The notes under the pieces were generated by a model. It saw nothing but the letters and a program-made list of their open reading frames with translations. It had not been told where the DNA came from and ran no database searches. Of a stretch of DNA of 64,000 nt, positions 8,340 through 17,125 are shown in pieces (position 1 is the first letter of the stretch; the number at the start of each line of letters is the position of its first letter). Position numbers and translations under genes: made by a program. Where the stretch lies: positions 62,001-126,000 of the forward strand of contig CAVPBN010000009.1 of NCBI GenBank assembly GCA_963701815.1, in the 5' to 3' direction. Source of the DNA: AP-15 sp963701815 (lineage in GTDB: Bacteria; Pseudomonadota; Alphaproteobacteria; ATCC43930; CGMCC-115725).

Positions 8340-9003
8340 CCCGGCTCGCCCCCGTTTTCTGGCTGTTGCTGGTGGTGAGCGCGGCCGTGGCCACTTTCGC
8401 CGTCAAATATCGGGTCCAGGCGCTGACCGACCAGCTCGCCCAGACCACCAAAGCGGCCGATGCCCAGGAGCGCGAACTGCGCGTTCTCAATGCCGAATGG
8501 GCCTATCTCAATCGCCCGGAGACCCTGGCTCAGATGAACCAGCGCTTTCTGTCGCTCGAACCGATCACCACCAAGCAGCTGCAGACCGCAATCGCCGACA
8601 TCCCGATGCGCCCGACGCCGCCGCCAGCGCCGGCGCCTGTTGCCCCGGCGCCCGCTGCTCCGCCTGCGGCCGCTGCGCTCGGGGCGGTCGCGAGTGCCGA
8701 GCCGGTGCGGCCGGAGGCTCCACTGCCCGGAAATTCGCTGCCCGGAAACTCGCCGTCCGGGAACTCGCCGTCCGGGAACTGCCGCCCGGGAACTCGCCGG
8801 CGGTTACGACGATATCTCTCGAACAGCCGGCGACCGCCGCGGAGGCCGCCAAACCGACCCGGGTTGCAGCTTACGGGAGCACCAGCCCGCGGCGCTCGGC
8901 AAAATCGGACGCCGTCCGATCGCCCGGAACCCGATCGGCCGCCGGATCGCTCGATGGAAGATCGCTCGATCTGTTGATCGAGCGGGTCGCGGCGGGCCGG
9001 TGA
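8336..9003 (+). CDS. ftsL: Cell division protein FtsL with long repeat-bearing tail, frame broken at about 8780
   Basis: Bitopic inner-membrane divisome protein that works with FtsB and FtsQ. The start overlaps rsmH (ATGA). Residues 4-24 form the membrane helix (LAPVFWLLLVVSAAVATFAV), followed by a heptad-like coiled coil and the conserved ELRVLNAEWAYLNRPETLA. A Pro/Ala linker and a tandem pentapeptide repeat follow. Read straight, the frame ends at 8977 in Arg-rich nonsense. One missing C in the fourth 15-bp repeat unit explains this: adding it gives PGNSPAVTTISLEQP and an end at 9003, coupled to ftsI. Restored length is 222 residues, much longer than the usual 100-130 because of the periplasmic tail. 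Confidence 0.88.
8725..8798 (+). repeat. Five tandem 15-bp units encoding PGNS-type pentapeptides in FtsL
   Basis: Units start at 8725, 8740, 8755, 8770 and 8784. Four are 15 bp and differ at only a few positions; the fourth (8770-8783) is 14 bp because it reads aactgcc where the others read aactcgcc or aattcgct. In frame they encode (P/S)GNS plus L or P. The short unit causes the ftsL frame break and so points to a one-base deletion, true or technical. Confidence 0.92.
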
Positions 9004-10772
9004 TGGTCGCGCTCCAGTCGCTCGACGACAATCCCTGCCGACCTCGGCATTTCAAGCCGCCGCCCTGCGCGCCGGTCATCCCCGACGGTCCGGCACGACG
9101 CGCCCGCGACGGGTGCCGCGCCCGGTTGTTCATCGCCGGTATCCTGTTTTCCGCCGTTTTCCTGCTGATCGCGCTGCGCACCGCAGAGGTGACGCTGATC
9201 GGGGTCGGCGCCGACCGGCTGCCGACGGCCCACGCTCGCCACGCCGTGCCGCCGCTGCTGCGCGCCGACCTCGTCGACCGCAATGGCAGGTTGCTGGCGA
9301 CGACCCTCGACAGCCCCTCGCTTTTCGCCAATCCGAGGCAGATCTTCGACGCCGCCGAAGCAACCCGAGAACTCGTCGGCGCGCTGCCCGATCTGAACCG
9401 CGCCGAGGTCTTGGCCAAGCTGAGTTCGACCAAAGGCTTTGTCTGGCTGAAGCGGCACCTGACCCCGCAGGAGGAGTATGCGGTCAATCAACTCGGCATC
9501 CCGGGGGTCCAGTTCGAGCACGAACAGCGGCGGGTCTACCCCTACGCCGCGCTGACATCGCACGTCGTCGGCTATACCGGGATCGACGATACCGGTCTTG
9601 CCGGGATCGAGCGCGGGCTCAATGGCGCACTCGACGGGCGAAAGGACCCGCTGCAACTGTCGATCGATGTTCGCCTGCAGTATATCCTTCACGACGAGCT
9701 TCATCGCGTAGTCGACGATTTCACCGCCAAGGGTGCGGCCGGCCTGATCATGGACGTCAACACCGGCGAAATCCTGGCGATGGTGTCCTTACCGGATTTC
9801 GATCCGGCCCATCCGGATACGCGCGACCCCGCCCATCCCGACATTTCTCCGGCTGACCGGATGTTCAACCGCGTCACCCTCGGCGACTATGAGATCGGCT
9901 CGGTATTCAAGATCTTCACGACCGCAATGGGTCTCGATTCGGGCGCCACGACGATGACCGGGGTGTTCGACGCGACCCATCCGATCAGGATCGGACGGTT
10001 CACGATCTCCGATTATCACGCCAAGCGTCGCCCGCTGACCGTGCCGGAAATTCTGATGTATTCGTCGAATATCGGCGAGGCCAAGATCGCCCTTGCGGTC
10101 GGCGCGGTGCGGCAGCAGGAATATCTGCGCAGATTCGGGCTGCTGACCCAGCCGGCCCTGGAGGTGAAGGAGCTCGGCAAGCCGCACTATCCGACCAGGT
10201 GGCGCGAGGTCAACGTCATGACGATCGGTTTTGGCCACGGCATCTCCGAGACCCCGCTGCAGATCGCCAGCGCCGCCTCGGCGCTGGTCAATGGCGGGGT
10301 GCTGCACCAGGCGACCCTGCTCAAACTACCCTCGGGCGTCGAGCCGCAAGGCCGGCAGGTCATCACGCCGGACACCTCGGAGCGGATGCGCAAGCTGTTG
10401 CGGCTCGTCGTCCTATACGGCACCGGCGAGATGGTCGACGCGCCGGGCTATGTCGTCGGCGGCAAGACCGGCACGGCCGACAAGGTCGAAGGCAGGCACT
10501 ATGCCGAGCGCAAGCTGCTGTCCAGCTTTGTCGGCGTGTTTCCGATGACCGCCCCCAGATACCTGGTGCTGGCGATGGTCGACGAGCCGCACGGCACCAA
10601 GGCGAGCCACGGTTACGCTACTGCCGGGTGGACCGCCGCCCCGGCCGTCGGTCGGGTCATCGTCCGCATGGCCCCGCTGCTCGGCGTCAAGCCGGTCAAC
10701 GAATCCGCGCCGGAAGTGGCTCGCGTACTGACGCCCGACAGCCTGCAAGGCAAGCGGGTTGAAGCTTACTGA
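9003..10772 (+). CDS. ftsI: Peptidoglycan D,D-transpeptidase FtsI (PBP3)
   Basis: Septum-specific class B penicillin-binding protein, 589 residues, one N-terminal membrane helix (around residues 41-60, ARLFIAGILFSAVFLLIA). The pedestal domain begins LRADLVDRNGRLLATTLDSP. The three active-site motifs are all present: SVFK within DYEIGSVFKIF, SSN within MYSSNIGEAK, and KTG within VGGKTGTADK. ATG 9003 shares its A with the ftsL tga (restored frame). The gene overlaps murE by 14 bases. It partners FtsW, encoded downstream, as a septal synthase pair. Confidence 0.97.
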   Translation: MVALQSLDDNPCRPRHFKPPPCAPVIPDGPARRARDGCRARLFIAGILFSAVFLLIALRTAEVTLIGVGADRLPTAHARHAVPPLLRADLVDRNGRLLATTLDSPSLFANPRQIFDAAEATRELVGALPDLNRAEVLAKLSSTKGFVWLKRHLTPQEEYAVNQLGIPGVQFEHEQRRVYPYAALTSHVVGYTGIDDTGLAGIERGLNGALDGRKDPLQLSIDVRLQYILHDELHRVVDDFTAKGAAGLIMDVNTGEILAMVSLPDFDPAHPDTRDPAHPDISPADRMFNRVTLGDYEIGSVFKIFTTAMGLDSGATTMTGVFDATHPIRIGRFTISDYHAKRRPLTVPEILMYSSNIGEAKIALAVGAVRQQEYLRRFGLLTQPALEVKELGKPHYPTRWREVNVMTIGFGHGISETPLQIASAASALVNGGVLHQATLLKLPSGVEPQGRQVITPDTSERMRKLLRLVVLYGTGEMVDAPGYVVGGKTGTADKVEGRHYAERKLLSSFVGVFPMTAPRYLVLAMVDEPHGTKASHGYATAGWTAAPAVGRVIVRMAPLLGVKPVNESAPEVARVLTPDSLQGKRVEAY

Positions 10773-12261
10773 GCTGATTCGCCCTTCGCCTCCGGCGCTC
10801 GCCGACTGGCCGGCCGGCGATCCGGAGATCGTCGGTCTCAGCGCCGATTCCCGTGAGGTGCGCCCGGGTTATTTGTTTGCGGCGCTGCCCGGTTCCAGGC
10901 TCGACGGGCGGGCATTTGCCGGCGATGCAGCGGCGCGCGGCGCGGTTGCGATCTTGGCCGGCCCGAACGGGCGCGGCGGCGCCCTCGATCTCTCGCCCGA
11001 ATTTCGCCGTCGCGTCGCGATCGTCACCGACGAGCAACCGCAGCGTCGGCTGGCGTTGATGGCAGCGCGATTTTACGCCCCGGCGCCGCGCGTGATGGCC
11101 GCCGTCACCGGCACCAACGGCAAGACCTCGGTCGTGCATTTCCTGCGTGAGATCTGGGTCGCACTCGGTCACCCCGCAGCCAGCCTCGGGACGCTCGGTC
11201 TGGTGACGTCTGCCGGGCGCCGCCCCGGGTCGCTGACGACGCCCGATCCGGTGGCGCTCCACCGCGACCTGGCGGAGCTGGCGGCCAATGGGGTCGAGCA
11301 TGCAGCGGTCGAGGCGTCGAGCCATGGGCTCGACCAATGCCGTCTCGACGGCCTGCCGATCGCCGCCGCCGCTTTCACAAACCTGACCCGCGATCATCTC
11401 GACTACCATGGCTCGATGGCGAATTACCGGGCGGCCAAGGACCGGCTGTTCACGACGCTGCTCGCATCGGGCGGTTCGGCGGTGCTCAACGCCGACAGCG
11501 CCGAGTTCCCCCGTCTGGCGGCGTTGTGCCGCGCCCACGGGCATCCGGTGCTCGGCTACGGCGCCGCCGGCACGGCCGAGTTGCGCCTCGTCGGCCGTGA
11601 GGCGCGAGCCGGCGGCCAGAGCCTCGTTCTCGATATTCTCGGCCTCCGCCGCGAGCTGATGTTGCCGCTCGCCGGCGGCTTTCAGGCGATGAACGCGCTC
11701 GCGGCGCTCGGCTTGGCGATCGCCGCCGGCTCGGCCCCGGCGACCGCGCTCGATGCGCTGGCCGGGTTGACCGCGGTGCCGGGGCGTCTGCAATTCATCG
11801 CCCAGCACCCGCATGGGGGGGCGATCGTGGTCGATTACGCGCATACGCCCGATGCGCTTGCGACCGTGCTGGCCGCTTTGCGCCCGCATGCCCGCGATCG
11901 GCTGGTGGCGTTGTTCGGCTGCGGCGGCGACCGCGACGCCGGGAAGCGCCCGCTGATGGGCGATGCGGCGGCGCAGCTCGCCGACTGCGTCTATGTGACC
12001 GACGACAACCCGCGGCACGAGGACCCGGCCGAGATCCGACATGCGATCCTGGGCGCCGCCTCCGGGGCGATCGAGATCGCCGGTCGCGACCGGGCGATCG
12101 CCGCCGCCATCGCCGGATTGGCGCCGGGCGATCTGCTGGTCATCGCCGGCAAGGGGCACGAAACCGGCCAGATCATCGGCGATACGACCCACCCGTTCGA
12201 CGACGCCGGCTTCGTCCGCCGGACCGTTGCGCGATCGGCGGGGTGGCGGCTCGTCGGATGA
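10759..12261 (+). CDS. murE: UDP-MurNAc-tripeptide synthetase MurE (meso-diaminopimelate-adding type), TTG start
   Basis: Cytoplasmic Mur ligase that adds the third residue to the lipid II stem peptide. The ATP loop is AVTGTNGKTSVVHFL; the motif DNPRHEDPAEIR near the C-terminus is the DNPR signature of enzymes that use meso-diaminopimelate. Length is 500 residues. The only early in-frame start is TTG at 10759, inside the last codons of ftsI; protein similarity (LTELIRPSP...VVGLSADSREVRPG-like) begins right away, so the weak start is likely real and would hold MurE output below FtsI or depend on coupling. Stop overlaps murF (ATGA). Confidence 0.95.
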   Translation: MKLTELIRPSPPALADWPAGDPEIVGLSADSREVRPGYLFAALPGSRLDGRAFAGDAAARGAVAILAGPNGRGGALDLSPEFRRRVAIVTDEQPQRRLALMAARFYAPAPRVMAAVTGTNGKTSVVHFLREIWVALGHPAASLGTLGLVTSAGRRPGSLTTPDPVALHRDLAELAANGVEHAAVEASSHGLDQCRLDGLPIAAAAFTNLTRDHLDYHGSMANYRAAKDRLFTTLLASGGSAVLNADSAEFPRLAALCRAHGHPVLGYGAAGTAELRLVGREARAGGQSLVLDILGLRRELMLPLAGGFQAMNALAALGLAIAAGSAPATALDALAGLTAVPGRLQFIAQHPHGGAIVVDYAHTPDALATVLAALRPHARDRLVALFGCGGDRDAGKRPLMGDAAAQLADCVYVTDDNPRHEDPAEIRHAILGAASGAIEIAGRDRAIAAAIAGLAPGDLLVIAGKGHETGQIIGDTTHPFDDAGFVRRTVARSAGWRLVG

Positions 12262-13664
12262 CCCCGCTGTGGACCGCCGCAGCAGCGGCCGAGGCAACCG
12301 ACGGCCGCGCCTCGGTAGGCTGGGCCGCGAGCGGGGTGTCGATCGATACCCGCACATTGAAGGCGGGCGATTTGTTCGTCGCGCTGCGCGGGCCGAACCA
12401 TGACGGCCATGATTTCGTCGCCGCCGCACTGGCGGGCGGCGCCGTCGCCGCGATGGTCGATCGCGAAGTTTGCGGTCTGCCCGCGGGCTCCGCGCTGCTG
12501 CGCGTCGCCGATACGCTCGACGGCCTGCATGCGCTCGCCGCGGCGGCCCGGCAGCGCAGCGGCGCCCTTATCGCCGCGGTCACCGGCAGCGTCGGCAAAA
12601 CCGGCACCAAGGAGGCGTTGCGTCTGGCGCTTGCCGCCTGCCGGCCGACCTGCGCCTCGGCCGGCAGCCTCAACAATCATTGGGGGGCGCCGCTCTCGCT
12701 TGCCCGCATGCCGCCCGACGCGGCCTACGGCGTCTTCGAGCTCGGCATGAACCATGCCGGCGAGATCGCCGCGTTGAGCGGCTTGGTGCGGCCGCATGCA
12801 GCCGTGATCACGACGGTCGAGCCGGCCCATCTCGGTTTTTTCCGATCGGTCGAAGCGATCGCCGACGCCAAGGCGGAGATCTTCATCGGGTTGGAGCCGG
12901 GCGGCAGCGCGGTGCTGAACCGCGACAATCCCTACTATGCCCGGCTCGCGGCCGCGGCTAAGCGGGCCGGCGCGGCCGCGATAATCGGCTTCGGCGCCCA
13001 TCCCGAGGCGGATGTCCGGCTGATCGACTGCGTGCTCGACCCGTACGGCAGCGTGGTCGAGGCTTCGCTCGCAGGCGAGAATTTGGGGTTCCGGCTGCCG
13101 GTTCCGGGGCGCCACTGGGTGATGAATGGGCTGGCAGCGCTGGGCGCGGCGATGGCGCTCGGCGCCGATCTGCGCCGTGCCGCAGCCGCCCTCGCCGGTC
13201 TCGAGGCGATGCCCGGCCGCGGGCGGCGCCACCTTCTCCCTTGGGGCGACGGCGAACTCACTTTGATCGACGAGAGCTACAATGCCAGCCCGGCGGCGAT
13301 GACGGCGGCTTTTGGGGTGCTCGGCGCCATCGTCCCGGCTGCGGACGGACGGCGGGTGGCGGTGCTCGGCGACATGCTCGAACTCGGCGATACGGCCGAG
13401 CGGTTGCATTGCGAGCTTGCCCGGCCGCTGCTCGCGGCCGGGGTCGAGCGGGTCTTCCTGGTCGGTGCGGCAATGGCGGCGCTGCACGCCGCGCTGCCGT
13501 TGCCGGTTCGCGGCGGATGGTGGCGAACCGCCGACGAAGCGGTCCCCGCCTTGCGGAGGTTTCTGAGGTCCGGCGACGTGGTGACGGTCAAAGGCTCGCA
13601 CGGTATCGGCATCGGCCGCATCGTCGACGCTTTACGCGCGGCAGCGCAGACCGCCGAGACTTGA
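12258..13664 (+). CDS. murF: UDP-MurNAc-tripeptide-D-alanyl-D-alanine ligase MurF
   Basis: Adds the D-Ala-D-Ala dipeptide made by Ddl to UDP-MurNAc-tripeptide. 468 residues. Visible marks are VSIDTRTLKAGDLFVALRG at the N-terminus, the ATP loop AVTGSVGKTGTKE, NNHWGAPLSL, ELGMNHAGEI, and IDESYNASPAAM in the C-terminal domain. All are MurF-specific, so this gene does not fill in for the missing MurD. ATG 12258 overlaps the murE stop; mraY begins 5 bases after its end. Confidence 0.96.
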   Translation: MTPLWTAAAAAEATDGRASVGWAASGVSIDTRTLKAGDLFVALRGPNHDGHDFVAAALAGGAVAAMVDREVCGLPAGSALLRVADTLDGLHALAAAARQRSGALIAAVTGSVGKTGTKEALRLALAACRPTCASAGSLNNHWGAPLSLARMPPDAAYGVFELGMNHAGEIAALSGLVRPHAAVITTVEPAHLGFFRSVEAIADAKAEIFIGLEPGGSAVLNRDNPYYARLAAAAKRAGAAAIIGFGAHPEADVRLIDCVLDPYGSVVEASLAGENLGFRLPVPGRHWVMNGLAALGAAMALGADLRRAAAALAGLEAMPGRGRRHLLPWGDGELTLIDESYNASPAAMTAAFGVLGAIVPAADGRRVAVLGDMLELGDTAERLHCELARPLLAAGVERVFLVGAAMAALHAALPLPVRGGWWRTADEAVPALRRFLRSGDVVTVKGSHGIGIGRIVDALRAAAQTAET

Positions 13665-13668
13665 CGGC

Positions 13669-14757
13669 ATGCTGTACCTGCTGTGCTATTCCCTTGCCGA
13701 CCGATTTCAAGTCTTCAACTTGTTTCGCTACATTACTTTTCGGTCGGGCGGGGCGGTCGTAACCGCATTGCTGATCAGCTTTGTCTTTGGCCCGGCGATC
13801 ATTAGCTGGCTGCGTTCGAAGCAGACGAACGGTCAGCCGATCCGCGAGGATGGTCCCGAGGGCCATTTGATCCGTAAAAAAGGAACGCCGACGATGGGCG
13901 GCTTCCTGATTTTGTTGGCGCTGACGATCTCGACGTTGCTGTGGGCCGATCTGTCCAATCCCTATGTTTGGATCGTGCTGCTGGTCACCGTGGGTTTCGG
14001 GCTGATCGGCTTTTTTGACGACTACACCAAGCTTTCCAGAAATTCGCATCGCGGGCTCTCGGGCAAATCCAAGCTCTTTCTCGAAATCGTGGTCGGCGGC
14101 CTGGCCTGTATTGTCCTTGCTTTTGTGGCCCCCCATACGCTGGCCGATACGCTCGCCGTACCGTTTTTCAAAAATGTGCTGATCGACCTCGGCTGGTGGT
14201 TCGTCCCGTTCGGCGTCTTCGTCATCGTCGGTGCGTCGAACGCGGTCAACTTGACCGATGGGCTCGACGGGTTGGCCATCGTGCCGACGATGATCGCCGC
14301 GGGCTGTTTTGCCTTGATCACCTACCTCGTCGGCAATGCGATCTTTGCCGCCTACCTTCAGATCCATCACGTGCCCGGGACCGGCGAACTGGCGGTGTTT
14401 TGCGGCGCGATGGTCGGCGCGAGCCTGGGGTTCCTCTGGTTCAATGCCCCGCCGGCAATGGTATTCATGGGTGATACCGGGTCCTTGGCGATCGGCGGAG
14501 CGCTCGGCACGATCAGCATCGTCACCAAGCACGAACTGGTGCTGGCGGTCATCGGCGGGCTGTTCGTGCTCGAGGCGGTGTCGGTCATAGTACAGGTCGC
14601 GAGCTTCAAGGTGACGGGCCGGCGCGTCTTCCGGATGGCGCCGTTGCACCACCACTTCGAGCAGAAAGGATGGGCGGAGCCGACGATCGTGATCCGCTTC
14701 TGGATTATCGCCTCGATCCTGGCAATCGCCGGGCTGGCGACCTTGAAGCTGAGGTAA
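13669..14757 (+). CDS. mraY: Phospho-N-acetylmuramoyl-pentapeptide-transferase MraY
   Basis: Integral membrane enzyme that moves phospho-MurNAc-pentapeptide from UDP to undecaprenyl phosphate, forming lipid I. 362 residues with about ten hydrophobic segments. Family motifs in order: KKGTPTMGGFLIL, GLIGFFDDYTKL, NLTDGLDGLA, FMGDTGSLAIGG and APLHHHFEQKGW. Start MLYLLCYSLADRFQVFNLFRY is the usual N-terminus. The next gene in most clusters of this type would be murD, but 131 bp of other sequence follows before ftsW. Confidence 0.97.
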   Translation: MLYLLCYSLADRFQVFNLFRYITFRSGGAVVTALLISFVFGPAIISWLRSKQTNGQPIREDGPEGHLIRKKGTPTMGGFLILLALTISTLLWADLSNPYVWIVLLVTVGFGLIGFFDDYTKLSRNSHRGLSGKSKLFLEIVVGGLACIVLAFVAPHTLADTLAVPFFKNVLIDLGWWFVPFGVFVIVGASNAVNLTDGLDGLAIVPTMIAAGCFALITYLVGNAIFAAYLQIHHVPGTGELAVFCGAMVGASLGFLWFNAPPAMVFMGDTGSLAIGGALGTISIVTKHELVLAVIGGLFVLEAVSVIVQVASFKVTGRRVFRMAPLHHHFEQKGWAEPTIVIRFWIIASILAIAGLATLKLR

Positions 14758-14888
14758 GTCCGGATGATCGCTGTTGCCGCCGCACATTCGGCCGCCGATC
14801 GCACCAGGATCCGTTGTACAGTTAAAGCCACCGCTGCGGGTGCCGCGTCTGGCGAGACGCTCCTGCGGCGTGGCGAGGATCGCGCTCT
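14758..14888 (+). other. mraY-ftsW gap where murD is expected; only a 42-residue open frame
   Basis: Alphaproteobacterial clusters normally have murD between mraY and ftsW. Here 131 bp separate them. They contain one open frame from ATG 14764 to a TGA at 14890-14892 that overlaps the ftsW start. Its 42 residues are Ala/Arg rich with an end reading GETLLRRGEDRAL, which only vaguely recalls the end of MurD proteins (ERGDRFRAL-like). I cannot call it a gene: it may be a scar from a murD deletion, or chance. Confidence 0.4.
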
Positions 14889-16007
14889 ATGAGGTTCGCG
14901 CGCATCGATAACAGCCCGGTGGCGCGCTGGTGGTGGACGGTCGATCGCCTCACCCTGGCGGCGCTGAGCGGATTGCTCGCCTTCGGGGTGCTGCTGAGCC
15001 TTGCCGCCAGCCCTGCGGTGGCCCAGCGTATCGGTTACGACGGACTGCACTTCGTGCGCCGCCATGTCGCCACCTTACCGGTTGCGATCGGCCTGATATT
15101 CGGGATCTCGCTGCTGACGCCGCGAACGATTCGCCGCGTCGCGGTTATCGGCTTCGGCATCGCGTTGACGGCGTTGGCGCTTACTTTTGTCGTCGGTGTC
15201 GAAATCAAGGGCGCCCGGCGCTGGATCGATCTGCCGGGGCTGGCGCTGCAGCCGTCGGAATTCGTCAAACCGACCTTTGCCGTGGTTGCTGCCTGGCTGT
15301 TTTCGGAGCAGAAACTGCGACCGGGCTTTCCCGGCAATCTGATATCGGGAGCGCTGTTCCTGCTGATTCTCGGCATGTTGATCCGGGAGCCCGATCTTGG
15401 CATGGCGGTCGTGGTGTCGGTGGTCTGGCTCGCCCAGTTCTATATGGCGGGTTTGCGCATTTATTGGGTCGTGCTCGGCGCTCTCGCCGGGGTCGGGGGG
15501 ATGGCCGGCGCCTATGCCTGGCTGCCGCATGTCAGGCTCAGGATCGACCAGTTCCTCGATCCCGCCGCCGGCGACAGCTATCAGGTCAACCGGTCGCTCG
15601 AAGCTTTCGCCAATGGCGGATTGTGGGGCCGCGGCCCAGGCGAGGGCACGATCAAGAATGTGTTGCCGGATGCGCATGCCGATTTCGTTTTCGCCGTCGT
15701 CGGCGAGGAGTTCGGTCTTGTCGTCTGCCTCGCGGTCATCGCCGTGTTCGCCTTCATCGTGCTGCGTGGATTTTCGCGGCTGTCGCAAGAGGGCAGCTTG
15801 TTCGTCCTGCTCTCGGCTGCCGGGCTGTTGATCCAGTTCGGGCTGCAGGCGGCCATCAACATGGCGTCGAGCTTGCAGCTGATTCCGACCAAAGGGATGA
15901 CCCTGCCGTTTTTGTCCTATGGCGGCTCCTCAATGTTGGCGCTGGCGCTCGGCATGGGGATGCTGCTCGCCCTGACCCGGCGACGGCTGGCCGGGACCGA
16001 TCTGTGA
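14889..16007 (+). CDS. ftsW: Septal peptidoglycan glycosyltransferase FtsW
   Basis: SEDS-family polymerase of 372 residues that joins lipid II at the septum together with FtsI. About ten hydrophobic helices; the family segments include LQPSEFVKPTFAVVAAWLF, IREPDLGMAVVVS, LWGRGPGEGTIKN, PDAHADFVFAVVGEEFG and LPFLSYGGSSMLALALGMGM. The extracellular catalytic aspartate region (HADFVFA) is intact. The start at 14889 follows the gap left by murD; the stop overlaps the murG GTG start. Confidence 0.96.
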   Translation: MRFARIDNSPVARWWWTVDRLTLAALSGLLAFGVLLSLAASPAVAQRIGYDGLHFVRRHVATLPVAIGLIFGISLLTPRTIRRVAVIGFGIALTALALTFVVGVEIKGARRWIDLPGLALQPSEFVKPTFAVVAAWLFSEQKLRPGFPGNLISGALFLLILGMLIREPDLGMAVVVSVVWLAQFYMAGLRIYWVVLGALAGVGGMAGAYAWLPHVRLRIDQFLDPAAGDSYQVNRSLEAFANGGLWGRGPGEGTIKNVLPDAHADFVFAVVGEEFGLVVCLAVIAVFAFIVLRGFSRLSQEGSLFVLLSAAGLLIQFGLQAAINMASSLQLIPTKGMTLPFLSYGGSSMLALALGMGMLLALTRRRLAGTDL

Positions 16008-17125
16008 GCGCCGCATTCGTCCTCGCCGCCGGCGGCACCGGCGGCCATCTGTTTCCGGCCGAGGCGCTGGCGCGCGAACTCATGGCCTGCGGCCGGCGCG
16101 TCCATCTGTTGACCGATGCGCGCGCCGATGCGCTCGGCGGGCGCACCGCCGGCATCGAAGTCTGCCGGGTGCGCGCCGGCCGCTTCGGGGGCGGCCCGGT
16201 CCGAACCGCCCATGCTCTTGCCGAGATCGCCGCCGGCACCCTGCAGGCGCGGCAGCTGTTGCGCCGCTTGTTGCCGGCCGGCGTGATCGGTTTCGGCGGC
16301 TACCCCTCGGTGCCGACCATGCTCGCCGCGACCCATCTCGGACTGCCGACCATGATTTACGAGCAGAACGCGGTGATCGGGCGGGCCAACCGGCTGCTCG
16401 CCCCGCGGGTTCGGCATATCGCCACCGGCTTTCCCGGGACCAAGGGTCTGCGGCCGGCGGACAGCGCGCGGGCAATCCACATCGGCAACCCGGTCCGGCC
16501 GGCGATCGTCGCCGTCGGCGACAGCGGCTACCGGACGCCGCGGTCCGGCGAGCCGATCGAATTGTTGGTCTTCGGCGGCAGCCAGGGAGCGCGCATCCTG
16601 AGCGAGATCGTGCCTGCGGCGCTGGCCGCACTGCCGGTCCGCCTGCGCGCGGCGCTCAGGGTCAGCCAGCAGGCGCGGCCCGAGGATCTCGCCGCGGTCG
16701 CGCAGGCCTACGCGGAGCACGGGATCGCCGCCGAGCTGGATAGTTTTTTCGCCGACGTTCCAGCGCGATTGGCGCGGGCGCATCTGGTGATCTGCCGCGC
16801 CGGCGCCTCGACCCTGGCCGAGCTGGCCGCGGCCGGACGCCCGGCGCTGCTGGTTCCTTATCCGCACGCGGCCGAAGATCATCAAACGATGAATGCGCAT
16901 GCTTTCGCCGAGGCCGGCGGCGGCTGGGTCATCGCCCAGGCCGAACTGCGCGCGCCCACCCTGGCCGTCCGGCTCGAAAGCCTGTTCGGCGACACCGCCG
17001 CCCTGGCCGCAGCCGCTGCCTGCGCCGCCGGCTTCGGCCGCCGCGATGCGGCCCGGGATCTGGCGCGCCTGGCGCTGTCGCTCGAACGTCCAGCCGCGGC
17101 AGCGTCGCACGGGAGGGCGGCATGA
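16004..17125 (+). CDS. murG: UDP-GlcNAc:lipid I N-acetylglucosaminyltransferase MurG
   Basis: Peripheral inner-membrane glycosyltransferase that turns lipid I into lipid II. 373 residues. The N-terminal glycine loop AAGGTGGHLFPAEALA, GFGGYPSVPTMLAA, EQNAVIGRANRLLAP, the second glycine loop VFGGSQGARIL and the UDP-GlcNAc pocket CRAGASTLAELAAAGRPALLVP are all present. GTG 16004 overlaps the ftsW tga (GTGA), and the end overlaps murC (ATGA), so the start is fixed by coupling and by the motif beginning nine residues in. Confidence 0.96.
   Translation: MSAAFVLAAGGTGGHLFPAEALARELMACGRRVHLLTDARADALGGRTAGIEVCRVRAGRFGGGPVRTAHALAEIAAGTLQARQLLRRLLPAGVIGFGGYPSVPTMLAATHLGLPTMIYEQNAVIGRANRLLAPRVRHIATGFPGTKGLRPADSARAIHIGNPVRPAIVAVGDSGYRTPRSGEPIELLVFGGSQGARILSEIVPAALAALPVRLRAALRVSQQARPEDLAAVAQAYAEHGIAAELDSFFADVPARLARAHLVICRAGASTLAELAAAGRPALLVPYPHAAEDHQTMNAHAFAEAGGGWVIAQAELRAPTLAVRLESLFGDTAALAAAAACAAGFGRRDAARDLARLALSLERPAAAASHGRAA

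Noticed and set aside
8336..9003. Programmed ribosomal frameshift in ftsL
   Set aside because: No slippery heptamer with a downstream structure stands out; a missing base in a repeat unit explains the break directly.
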